Assembly: GCA_030546905.1 (NCBI GenBank)
Contig: JAUOPI010000019.1
Location: forward strand, 1 to 64,000
Reading direction: 5' to 3'
Length of the DNA: 64,000 nt
Source of the DNA: Granulosicoccaceae sp. 1_MG-2023
GTDB lineage: Bacteria > Pseudomonadota > Gammaproteobacteria > Granulosicoccales > Granulosicoccaceae
Shown: piece after piece, positions 43,948 to 52,211 of the stretch
Layout: every line of letters begins with the position of its first letter
Numbering within the stretch: the first letter of the stretch is position 1
Notes under the pieces: model-generated
The model's database searches: none
Told to the model about the DNA's origin: nothing
What the model saw: the letters and a program-made list of their open reading frames with translations, nothing else
Position numbers and translations under genes: made by a program

Positions 43948-45210
43948 ATGCTAGAACTATCCTACGCGCTAGACACCTTCTACTTTCTGATGTGTACCGC
44001 ATTGGTGATGTGGATGGCAGCAGGCTTTGCCATGCTGGAGTCCGGCCTTGTCAGGTCCAAAAACACAGTCGAAATCCTTAACAAGAACGTCCTGTTGTAC
44101 GGGATTGCCTGTGTCGTCTATTTGTTGGTCGGCTATAACGTCATGTACCCCGCCGACCCGGTCAGTGCTGTGATTCCCGGCATTGATTTCATGCTGGGGG
44201 CGGATAACAGCGCTGAGCTGGTCAATGCCGGCGGCGATGATGCGCCTTACTACTCCGCGATGGCGGATTTTATCTTTCAGGCGGTGTTCGCGGCGGCGAC
44301 CATGTCGATTGTCTCCGGCGCGGTGGCCGAGCGTATGCGCCTGTGGCCGTTCCTGATGTTTGCCGTAGTGATGGTTGCGGTGATCTATCCGGTTGAAGGC
44401 TACTGGAAATGGGGCGGTGGTTTCCTCGATCAGCTGGGTTTTCAGGACTTTGCCGGTTCGGTCGTGGTGCATATGGCCGGCGCCTCGGCCGCGCTGGCGG
44501 CGGTGATTCTGGTCGGACCGCGTAAAGGCCGTTATGGTGCCAATGGCGAAGTGCGTGCCATCCCCGGTGCGAATCTGCCGATGGCAACTCTCGGCATGTT
44601 TATTCTGTGGATGGGCTGGTTCGGCTTTAACGGCGGTTCCGAGCTGAAAATTTCCAACGTCGAAGAAGCCAATGCGGTGGCGCGGATTTTCGTTAACACC
44701 AACGCGGCGGCCGCCGGCGGTATGGTGGTAGCGGCACTGTTTGCCCGCTTTTTGTTCGGCAAAACCGATCTGACCATGACCATCAACGGGGCACTGGCCG
44801 GTTTGGTGGCGATTACGGCAGAACCGCTGATGCCGACCGCCGGACTGGCAACGCTGATCGGTGGTGTCGGTGGTATCGTGGTGGTGCTTTCGGTGCTCGG
44901 TATGGACAAGCTCAAACTCGATGATCCGGTCGGCGCCATCTCGGTACATGGCACAGTCGGCATCTGGGGGATTTTCGCGGTCCTGTTCAGCAACCCGGAT
45001 GCGACCTTTATGGGCCAGTTGATCGGTACTGTGGCGACCTTTGCCTGGATGTTTATCGCGTCTTTTGTTGTGCTTTTTATTATCAAAAAAGTCGTCGGTG
45101 TACGCGTCAGCGAAGAAGAAGAGCTGATCGGCATGGATGTGGAAGAGTGCGGCATGGCCGCCTATCCGGAGTTCGTACCCAATCCGGTATCGACCTCAAG
45201 CGACAAATAA
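43948..45210 (+). CDS. amtB: Ammonium transporter
   Basis: This 420-residue Amt/Mep/Rh channel has 11 membrane segments. The twin pore histidines lie in FAGSVVVHMAGASAA and ISVHGTVGIWG, with the nearby aspartate in FQDFAGS. There is no cleavable signal. It forms an operon with the PII-like gene and should be inhibited by PII binding at its cytoplasmic face. The length of the C-terminal tail (VSEEEELIGMDVEECG) with the acidic cluster is typical. Confidence 0.95.
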   Translation: MLELSYALDTFYFLMCTALVMWMAAGFAMLESGLVRSKNTVEILNKNVLLYGIACVVYLLVGYNVMYPADPVSAVIPGIDFMLGADNSAELVNAGGDDAPYYSAMADFIFQAVFAAATMSIVSGAVAERMRLWPFLMFAVVMVAVIYPVEGYWKWGGGFLDQLGFQDFAGSVVVHMAGASAALAAVILVGPRKGRYGANGEVRAIPGANLPMATLGMFILWMGWFGFNGGSELKISNVEEANAVARIFVNTNAAAAGGMVVAALFARFLFGKTDLTMTINGALAGLVAITAEPLMPTAGLATLIGGVGGIVVVLSVLGMDKLKLDDPVGAISVHGTVGIWGIFAVLFSNPDATFMGQLIGTVATFAWMFIASFVVLFIIKKVVGVRVSEEEELIGMDVEECGMAAYPEFVPNPVSTSSDK

Positions 45211-45220
45211 GCAGCAATCC

Positions 45221-45244
45221 GGGCGGCTCGTTTCCGGGCCGCCC
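45221..45244 (+). terminator. Candidate hairpin terminator after amtB
   Basis: A seven-base-pair stem GGGCGGC/GCCGCCC with a ten-base loop lies ten bases after the amtB stop. GACTCTCC follows, so there is no T-tract. Confidence 0.4.
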
Positions 45245-45330
45245 GACTCTCCTTCAAACTCCCGTCCCGCCCTTGTCGTATTCCCGTGTGTCCAGCTTGC
45301 GGTCTTAGCCCTTGAGCAGGACGGTTTGCT

Positions 45331-46212
45331 TCAATCGGCGTTAAACCAGATTTTCCCTAACTGACTGACATCGTAACCGCCGAACTCCTTTGCTTTGTCC
45401 TGAAATGCGTTGCTGCGGCAGAACGTCAGCAGTGTTTGCCAGGATTGGCCGAACCAGAAGTGGCGGTCCACGGCGATGTCGAAACGCTCCTGTACCAGCG
45501 GTACGTAGGCAAGCTTGTATTGTTCGGCGATGGCCGCGAGACCCAGGCAGACGTCGGCTTTGCCTTGCAGCAAGGGCATGACGGCGTCGGTTTCGGTGCG
45601 TTGGGCGGGGTAGCTGTTGAAGTCTTCGCGACTGATGCCGGCTTCGTCGAGCAGGTGGTTCAGCAGTTGTTGTGAGCCGGCGCCCGGCTGGCGGCTGACG
45701 ACGCTAAGGCCACGGATATCGTCAATACCGGTGACAGGCTTGTCGCAATGCGGGGAGATAATCAGTCCGCGTGAGCGCCCGGCCCATTCCATCAGGGCGA
45801 TATTCTGCGCACCGAGATAGGCGCCGGCGGCCTGGATATTCCAGCTTTTGCCGGGCGCATCAAACAGGTGCATGGCGGTGGCAATGCCTTCGCCGTTGAG
45901 ATAGCGGTCGATGCCGTCCAGACTGCCGTCGAAAAAGGTCGCAATACCGCAGCCGGACTCACGCAGTGCCCATTCGAGCAGCGGGTCATGGCTGCCGAGC
46001 AGCACCGCCGGCCGGGCGGTTTTGCCGGTGGACGCCGGGCCCGGGCCGGAACGGGTCTGAATAATCCAGTTTTCGATGTCTTCGCGCGGGAACAGCAGTT
46101 TGCCGGTGGCGCGCGAGCAGGGGATCTTGCCTCGTGCGGCGAGGTCGTAGACTTTGCGTTCTTTGACCCGCAGTAGCTGTGCGACTTCGCGGGTGGTCAG
46201 AAACTCACTCAT
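45331..46212 (-). CDS. Excisionase-type HTH regulator fused to a PBP-like (PF12727-type) domain
   Basis: In this 293-residue protein residues 1-55 form a MerR/excisionase-like HTH (LTTREVAQLLRVKERKVYDLAARGKIP). Residues about 65-290 form a periplasmic-binding-like domain without a signal peptide (LLGSHDPLLEWALRESGCGIA, SRQPGAGSQQLLNHLLDEAG). The PBP-like domain of this type is found in Mo/W-related regulators and MoeA fusions, and its oxyanion-binding ancestor suggests tungstate or molybdate sensing. It converges with amtB. A role controlling tupBCA or the AOR operon is inference. Confidence 0.85.
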   Translation of the reverse strand: MSEFLTTREVAQLLRVKERKVYDLAARGKIPCSRATGKLLFPREDIENWIIQTRSGPGPASTGKTARPAVLLGSHDPLLEWALRESGCGIATFFDGSLDGIDRYLNGEGIATAMHLFDAPGKSWNIQAAGAYLGAQNIALMEWAGRSRGLIISPHCDKPVTGIDDIRGLSVVSRQPGAGSQQLLNHLLDEAGISREDFNSYPAQRTETDAVMPLLQGKADVCLGLAAIAEQYKLAYVPLVQERFDIAVDRHFWFGQSWQTLLTFCRSNAFQDKAKEFGGYDVSQLGKIWFNAD

Positions 46213-46284
46213 GCTGGCTGCCCTGCTTGTGGCGGTGTTGCGGAAGTGATGATTATGCCCGAGGCGTGCCCGCCGGTCAGCCTG

Positions 46285-46761
46285 TCAGTGCAGTGTGGCC
46301 GTGGGCGGGGCTTTCAGCTCGGCCGGAGCAAAGGCATGGTGGCAGCTCAAACGCCAACCCTGGCGGGTTTTGAGAAACACGTTGTTGGCGTAGTGCAGGG
46401 CCTGCTCCGGGGCGCGGCCGGCGGTTTTGCCGGTGCGTTGTTCTACGAGAAAAATCTCGCAGTGCGGGGTGATGCTGTGATTGAGCGTGTTGATGTGGAT
46501 CAGAGGCGCTGTATTGTGGCGGAACAGTGCGCTCCAGGTGGCCATAATGCTGTTCAGGCCGGTGACCGGCAGTGTGCCTTCGACAATGCAGACCGCCGAG
46601 TCAGGATGCCAGACCTGCCGCAGTTTGGCCGGATTACGCTCGGCGCAGGCTTCGTAAAACGCCTTCATGCAGTCGGCGGCGGTGGGGTAGGCCGCTACGC
46701 CGGCGCGTCTGCGGAAAAAGGCCGAGACGCGTTCTCTAGTCTTTTTGCAGCAGGATGGCAT
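46285..46761 (-). CDS. SnoaL/NTF2-like protein
   Basis: This 158-residue protein has an NTF2-like fold: AADCMKAFYEACAERNPAKLRQVWHPDSAVCIVEG at the front and ALHYANNVFLKTRQGWRLSCHHA at the back, typical of DUF4440/SnoaL members. ATG 46761 is preceded by AAGGA seven bases upstream and overlaps the DUF1415 gene by 26 bases, so the two are co-transcribed. Many such proteins are ketosteroid-isomerase-like enzymes or binding proteins; no substrate is implied. Confidence 0.82.
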   Translation of the reverse strand: MPSCCKKTRERVSAFFRRRAGVAAYPTAADCMKAFYEACAERNPAKLRQVWHPDSAVCIVEGTLPVTGLNSIMATWSALFRHNTAPLIHINTLNHSITPHCEIFLVEQRTGKTAGRAPEQALHYANNVFLKTRQGWRLSCHHAFAPAELKAPPTATLH

Positions 46762-47305
46762 CGATGCGTCCTTGCAGCTCTTCACGGCCCAGCGCCTGTG
46801 CGTGTGCGACGTTGCGCGCCGGGATGGATTCCGGATCGGGGTAATTGGCCAGTGCCTGATTGAGGCCGGCTTCGCGCAACAGATGCAGCATGGGGAAGGG
46901 CGAGCGGTTGGTGTAGTTGGCCGCGTCGTCTTCCTCAGCGCCCTCAAAACAGTAGTCCGGATGGAAGCTGGCGATCTGATAGCGCCCTTCGTAACCGATT
47001 GATTCGAGTACCTGCTGGGCCAGTTCGAGCAGTTCGAGGTAGTCGTCGAAGTCCTCAAAACCGGTCGGATAAATCGCCAGTGTGGTTTCGATCTGCGCCT
47101 CCTCATCCAGCCGCAGCAGCTCATCGGCAAAGAACTGCACTGCCTGCTCGAGGCCATTGCCGGTGGCAACACAATAGCGGATACGGCCCTGGTCCTGTTC
47201 GCGCTTGGCGAACGGGCAGAAGTTTTCTTTGATGACGACTTCGTCCACCCATTGCCGGCTGGCGGCGATGATGCGTTCGATGGTCCATTGCTGGGCTTGC
47301 GGCAT
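46736..47305 (-). CDS. DUF1415 family protein
   Basis: This 189-residue protein has family-typical segments VDEVVIKENFCPFAKREQ near the N-terminus and ASFHPDYCFEG, NRSPFPMLHLLRE in the second half. Conserved cysteines and histidine could bind a cofactor, but function is unknown. ATG 47305 begins the conserved sequence; a longer frame reaching into the uvrD region is spurious. It overlaps the downstream SnoaL-like gene and is divergent from uvrD. Confidence 0.9.
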   Translation of the reverse strand: MPQAQQWTIERIIAASRQWVDEVVIKENFCPFAKREQDQGRIRYCVATGNGLEQAVQFFADELLRLDEEAQIETTLAIYPTGFEDFDDYLELLELAQQVLESIGYEGRYQIASFHPDYCFEGAEEDDAANYTNRSPFPMLHLLREAGLNQALANYPDPESIPARNVAHAQALGREELQGRIDAILLQKD

Positions 47306-47492
47306 TGCGTTGATTTCCTGCGGTTTCTGCGCCGCGGCATATTCTGACGGAAATCCGCCGGCAAAGCGATACGCACAGTGGCAAAACAGGCCTGCGGCAG
47401 CGGCTCTGTTGTCCTGCGGGGCCGGGGCGCTCGGTGTGAACCGGAGCGATCTGTTATCATCCGTCTTCGCTTTTTTCCCAGTGCAGCCGGCT

Positions 47493-49664
47493 ATGGACGT
47501 CTCCGATATTCTCGATTCCCTTAATGAACAACAGCGCGAAGCGGTTTCCTGCGCCCCTATGCATATGCTGGTGCAGGCCGGCGCGGGCAGCGGAAAGACA
47601 CGGGTGCTCACGCACCGGATTGCGTGGCTGAACCGGGTCGAAGGGGTATCGCCTTTTTCACTGCTGGCGGTGACCTTTACCAACAAGGCAGCCAACGAGA
47701 TGCGTGCCCGGGTGGAGGCGCTGCTCGGTGTGCCGGCCGGGCCCATGTGGGTCGGCACCTTCCATGGGATTGCCAACCGTTTGTTGCGTGCGCATTGGCA
47801 GGAAGCCGGTTTGCCGCAGGGCTTTCAGATCCTCGATGCCGATGATCAGCTGCGGGTGGTCAAGCGGGTTGTGCGCGGGCTGGAGCTGGACGAGTCGCAG
47901 TGGCCGCCGAAACAGGCCATGTGGTTTATTAACGGGCATAAGGACGAGGGCCGCCGCCCGCAGCATATCGACGACGGCCAGGACCCGGTGCAGGCGCAGT
48001 ACATCCGTATTTACACAGCCTATGAGGCCGCCTGTGAGCGTGCCGGGGCAGTGGATTTTGCGGAATTGCTGTTGCGCACGCTGGAAATGCTGCGCGATAA
48101 CGACGATCTGCGCGATCACTATCAGCGCCGTTTCCGGCATATTCTGGTCGACGAATTCCAGGACACCAACACCATCCAGTACGCCTGGCTGCGGCTGCTG
48201 GCCGGTGAGCGCAGCTTTTTGTTTGCGGTCGGTGATGACGATCAGTCGATCTACGGCTGGCGTGGTGCGCGGGTCGAGAACATCCTGAATTTCAACCGCG
48301 ATTTCCCCGATGCGGGCCTGATCCGTCTGGAGCAGAACTACCGCTCGACCGGCAATATCCTCGCCGCGGCCAATGCGCTGATCGATTATAACGGCGGACG
48401 TATCGGCAAGAACCTCTGGACTGCCGGCAGTGACGGCGAACCGATCACGCTCTATTCGGCCTTTAATGAAGGCGATGAAGCGCGCTATATCACCGATACC
48501 ATCAGCAGCTATATCGACAAAGGCTATAAGCTCAGCGATCTGGCGATTTTGTACCGCTCCAATGCCCAGTCACGGGTGCTGGAGCAGGCTTTGATTGCCG
48601 CTGAAATCGACTACCGGGTCTATGGCGGTCTGCGCTTTTTCGAGCGCGCTGAAATCAAAGACGCGCTGGCCTATCTGCGCCTGATCTGCAATCCCGCCGA
48701 CGATGTGGCTTACGAACGTGTGATTAACCTGCCTACCCGCGGTATCGGTGAGCGCACGCTGGCGCAGGTCCGTGACGCGGCGCGTGAAGCCGGTACTTCG
48801 CTGTGGGTGGCCGGCCGTGAGATGCTCAGTGCCGGGGCCCTGAAAGGCCGCGCGGCCAATGCGGTCGGCGGTTTCTACAAGCTGATCGAAGAGTTGCGTG
48901 AAGATGCCGGGGAGAAGTCGCTGCAGGCGCTGACCGAGTTTATGCTCGAACACAGCGGCATCATCGCCCACCACGAAAAAGACCGTAGCGAGAAAGGCCA
49001 GTCGCGGGTGGAAAACCTGCAGGAGCTGGTTAACGCGGCGCGTGCGCATCAGTTCGGCGCCGAAGGCGATGAGGAGATGAGTCCGCTGGAGTCGTTTCTG
49101 GCCAATGCGGCGCTGGATGCCGGCGAATCCCAGGCCCAAAGCGGCCGTCCGGCCGTGCAGCTGATGACCATGCATGCGGCCAAGGGGCTGGAGTTTCCGG
49201 TGGTGTTCCTGACCGGTATGGAGCAGGGTTTGTTTCCGCATCCGCGTTCGATTGAGGAGCCGGGCCGTCTCGAAGAAGAACGCCGCCTGTGCTATGTCGG
49301 AATTACCCGCGCCGAAGAAAAACTCTATATCACCCATGCCGAGCAGCGTCGCCTGCACGGGCGTGATCAATACAATCTGCCGTCCAAATTTATCAGCGAG
49401 ATTCCCGCGCATTTGCTCGAAGAAGTGCGGCCGCGTATGCAGGTCACACGGGCGGTTTACCAGCCGCTGCGTCAGAGCGAAATTATCGATGAGACCGGTG
49501 CGGAAGCGCTGCGCATAGGGCAGGCGGTCAGTCACCCGAAATTCGGCAACGGCATTGTCCTCGATTGCGAAGGGCAGGGCAGTCATGCCCGTGTGCATGT
49601 GAATTTTGAAGATGCCGGGGCCAAGTGGCTGGTGCTCGCTTACGCCAAACTCACCCCGCTCTGA
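47493..49664 (+). CDS. uvrD: DNA helicase II
   Basis: This 723-residue SF1A helicase functions in nucleotide excision and mismatch repair. Motifs are complete: Q-motif LNEQQREAV, Walker A AGAGSGKT, DExx box VDEFQDTNT, motif III VGDDDQSIYGWRGA, and the C-terminal motifs LMTMHAAKGLEFPVVFLTG and VGITRAEEKLYI. Length matches E. coli UvrD (720). ATG 47493 (MDVSDILDSLNEQQ) is preferred to an in-frame extension starting at 47205, which covers the DUF1415 gene in the opposite strand. Confidence 0.96.
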   Translation: MDVSDILDSLNEQQREAVSCAPMHMLVQAGAGSGKTRVLTHRIAWLNRVEGVSPFSLLAVTFTNKAANEMRARVEALLGVPAGPMWVGTFHGIANRLLRAHWQEAGLPQGFQILDADDQLRVVKRVVRGLELDESQWPPKQAMWFINGHKDEGRRPQHIDDGQDPVQAQYIRIYTAYEAACERAGAVDFAELLLRTLEMLRDNDDLRDHYQRRFRHILVDEFQDTNTIQYAWLRLLAGERSFLFAVGDDDQSIYGWRGARVENILNFNRDFPDAGLIRLEQNYRSTGNILAAANALIDYNGGRIGKNLWTAGSDGEPITLYSAFNEGDEARYITDTISSYIDKGYKLSDLAILYRSNAQSRVLEQALIAAEIDYRVYGGLRFFERAEIKDALAYLRLICNPADDVAYERVINLPTRGIGERTLAQVRDAAREAGTSLWVAGREMLSAGALKGRAANAVGGFYKLIEELREDAGEKSLQALTEFMLEHSGIIAHHEKDRSEKGQSRVENLQELVNAARAHQFGAEGDEEMSPLESFLANAALDAGESQAQSGRPAVQLMTMHAAKGLEFPVVFLTGMEQGLFPHPRSIEEPGRLEEERRLCYVGITRAEEKLYITHAEQRRLHGRDQYNLPSKFISEIPAHLLEEVRPRMQVTRAVYQPLRQSEIIDETGAEALRIGQAVSHPKFGNGIVLDCEGQGSHARVHVNFEDAGAKWLVLAYAKLTPL

Positions 49665-49913
49665 AATCAGGCTTGTATTAGTTAAATAACACTATTGCTG
49701 CGTAGCAGAAAATGCTGCGCGACAAGTTACACCTCCCCTGAAGGGCAATAGACCTGACTTTTCTGTGATGGTATAAGCTCAGACTCACGGTGAATTACCT
49801 GCCGGGTGCATGGTTTTGCTGCTTTGCAGTACCTTGCGGCCCGGACGGGTGTTGCAGTTTTGCTGCACCGCCGTTTACCAAAACACAATAATAATGTAGT
49901 GAGGAAAGAGTCT

Positions 49914-51017
49914 ATGTCACGTCGTAAGTTTCTCAAGACCGGCGCTGCAGCCGGTGTCGGAACGGTAGCCGCTGCCGGAACCATCCTGTCTGCCCCTGCG
50001 ATCGCCAAAGAGCGGATCGAAGTCGCCATGGTTACGACCTGGCCGCGCGATTTCCCCGGACTGGGTACGGGTGCGCAACGTTTTGCCGAGCGCGTCAAAG
50101 CGATCTCCGACGGACGTATTCAGGTCGAATATTTCGCCGGCGGCGAACGCGTCAAACCCTTCGATTCCTTTGACGAGGTCGCCTCCGGTAATGCGCAGAT
50201 GTACCACGGCGCGGAGTACTACTGGAAAGGCAAGCACCCGGCGTTTGCTTATTTCGCCACGGTTCCTTTCGGTCTGACGGCGCTGGAATTCAACGCCTGG
50301 ATTCGCTTCGGCGGCGGCCAGCAACTGTGGGATGAGCTGTCCTCCGGTTTCGGTGTTAAAGGCCTGATGTGCGGTAACACCGGTGTGCAGATGGGCGGTT
50401 GGTTCCGCAAAGAGATCAATACCGCTGATGACCTCAAGGGGCTGAAGATCCGCATGCCGGGGCTGGGCGGCGATGTCATGGCAAAACTCGGCGCCTCGCC
50501 GGTCTCACTGCCGGGCGGGCAGATCTACGAAAACCTCATCTCCGGCGCAATCGATGCGACCGAATGGGTCGGCCCGTGGAACGACAGCTTCCTCAAGTTC
50601 TACGAAGCCGCCAAATACTACTACTACCCGGGTATGCATGAACCGGGTGCCTGCCTGAGTCTGGGCATCAATGAAAAATTCTGGAAAGGACTCTCTGAGT
50701 CTGACCGTCTGCTGATCGAAGCGGCCGCGTCCATGGAAAATGAAATGATGATGTCCGAGTTCACGGCCAACAACGGTGCTTTCCTGCAGAAAATGCTCAC
50801 CGAACAGGGCGTGAAATTGCGTCGCTTCAGCGATGAAGTCTACGACAGCTTCGGTGAAGCGGCCGACGAAGTCTTCGAAGATGTGCAGGATCACAGCGAT
50901 CTGGCCAAGCGTGTTCACGAGAGCTTTCTGGTTGCCCGCCAGACCTACGGTGCCTGGCAGAACATCGGTGACGTTGAATACCTGCGTCAGCGTAACCGCG
51001 TCCTCGGTATCGATTGA
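49914..51017 (+). CDS. TRAP transporter solute-binding protein (TakP-like)
   Basis: This 367-residue DctP-family protein has a Tat-type leader (SRRKFLKTGAAAG) and cleavage near APAIA-KER. The mature N-terminus VAMVTTWPRDFPGLGTGAQRFAERV and the GGWFRKEINTADDLKGLKIRMPG segment resemble the TakP subgroup, whose characterised member binds 2-oxo acids such as pyruvate. The salt-bridge arginine expected for a carboxylate ligand lies in LKIRMPG. It has GAGGAAAGAG before the ATG. It is the first of three TRAP genes closed by a terminator. Confidence 0.9.
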   Translation: MSRRKFLKTGAAAGVGTVAAAGTILSAPAIAKERIEVAMVTTWPRDFPGLGTGAQRFAERVKAISDGRIQVEYFAGGERVKPFDSFDEVASGNAQMYHGAEYYWKGKHPAFAYFATVPFGLTALEFNAWIRFGGGQQLWDELSSGFGVKGLMCGNTGVQMGGWFRKEINTADDLKGLKIRMPGLGGDVMAKLGASPVSLPGGQIYENLISGAIDATEWVGPWNDSFLKFYEAAKYYYYPGMHEPGACLSLGINEKFWKGLSESDRLLIEAAASMENEMMMSEFTANNGAFLQKMLTEQGVKLRRFSDEVYDSFGEAADEVFEDVQDHSDLAKRVHESFLVARQTYGAWQNIGDVEYLRQRNRVLGID

Positions 51018-51128
51018 TCGCGTCACTTCCCAAGGGCGGAATCCGGACAAGGGATTCCGTCCTGTTCTTCCACAGGTAGCGACCGGCCTTCCTTGACGCT
51101 GCCTTTTTGGAATGAGTTTTAACGCAAA

Positions 51129-52193
51129 ATGAATATTCCGTCTTCTGCAGAGATTCCGCTGGCGGACAAGTCGGTTGCACCTTATCGCCTGCTGGCCGGG
51201 TTTGTCGTTGCCTTCGCTTTAACGTTCCTGATCAACAATGTGCTGACCTTCTGGGGCGGTGCCCCGGGGGCGCTGAATACGCTCACGTCGCTCGGCTTGT
51301 TGCCGTTTGATCCGGATGATGCGGTCAGCGGGGCGGGGGCGCTTGCCGCCGGTCTGGCGCAGCTGCTGTTGTATATCGCGGCGTTGGTCTGGGTTGTATT
51401 TTACGTGCGGCGCCGCACCGGTGCGGACGGTATTTTGCGTGATGTGGCGCGATACCAATGGCTGGCCGCGTATATCGTACGGGCTGCGTTCTGGGCGGTG
51501 GTGCTGGTCGGACTGGCCGACTATGTCGTGTCATTCCTGCGGGTTGAAAATTTCCTCAGCGCTATTGTCGGCGATGAGTTGAGTACGCAGCTTGGGCGCC
51601 CGCAGTTCCGTGGTATCTACTTGCATTATCCGCTTGTCGCGCTGGCGTTTTTGATCGCCGCTTTTACCCGCTCGCTGAGCTTTATCTGGCTGGCCACTCT
51701 TGTCGTACTGGCCGAGTTTCAGATCGTGTTGTTGCGCTTTGTGTTCTCCTACGAACAGGCTTTTATGGGGGATCTGGTGCGGTTCTGGTACGCGGCCTTG
51801 TTCTTGTTTGCCAGTTCCTACGCGCTGGTTGAAGAAGCCCATGTGCGGGTCGATGTGCTTTATGCGCACTTCGGACGACGTAAAAAAGCCTGGACTAACG
51901 CACTCGGTTCGGTGTTTCTGGGCTGGCCGATCTGTTTCACGATTCTCCTGCTGGGAATGTGGGGACGGGGTAGTAGTCTTAACAGTCCTTTGCTCAGCTA
52001 TGAGATTACCCAGAGCGGTTTCGGTATGTACGTCAAGTATCTGATGGCCGGCTATCTGGTGGTCTTTGCCGTGTCGATGATTGTGCAGTTTGCCGCTTAT
52101 CTGCTGGAAAGCGTTGCTGTGCTGGCCGGCTATGAAGAAGACGAACACGTCTTTGAGCCGACCTCCGGGCTGACGCCTCACACCATCGAATAA
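51129..52193 (+). CDS. TRAP transporter small permease (DctQ) with extra N-terminal membrane region
   Basis: This 354-residue protein is about twice the usual DctQ length. The DctQ-like part is at about 200-335 (FLFASSYALVEEAHVRVDVLYAHFG). The first 200 residues add four or five hydrophobic segments of unclear function, with a periplasmic stretch at about 45-70. Extended Q subunits are known to accompany the TakP group, so it may be normal for that clade. It lies between the binding protein and the large subunit. Confidence 0.85.
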   Translation: MNIPSSAEIPLADKSVAPYRLLAGFVVAFALTFLINNVLTFWGGAPGALNTLTSLGLLPFDPDDAVSGAGALAAGLAQLLLYIAALVWVVFYVRRRTGADGILRDVARYQWLAAYIVRAAFWAVVLVGLADYVVSFLRVENFLSAIVGDELSTQLGRPQFRGIYLHYPLVALAFLIAAFTRSLSFIWLATLVVLAEFQIVLLRFVFSYEQAFMGDLVRFWYAALFLFASSYALVEEAHVRVDVLYAHFGRRKKAWTNALGSVFLGWPICFTILLLGMWGRGSSLNSPLLSYEITQSGFGMYVKYLMAGYLVVFAVSMIVQFAAYLLESVAVLAGYEEDEHVFEPTSGLTPHTIE

Positions 52194-52211
52194 AACCGGA
52201 CCGTATCTGTC

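Noticed and set aside
46285-47460. One long minus-strand gene covering both DUF1415 and the SnoaL-like protein
   Set aside because: The N-terminal part is an out-of-frame reading of DUF1415; a good AAGGA site and family boundaries give two overlapping genes.
49680-49720. TGCTGCG direct repeats upstream of the TRAP operon
   Set aside because: Only two short copies; too little to claim a regulatory repeat.
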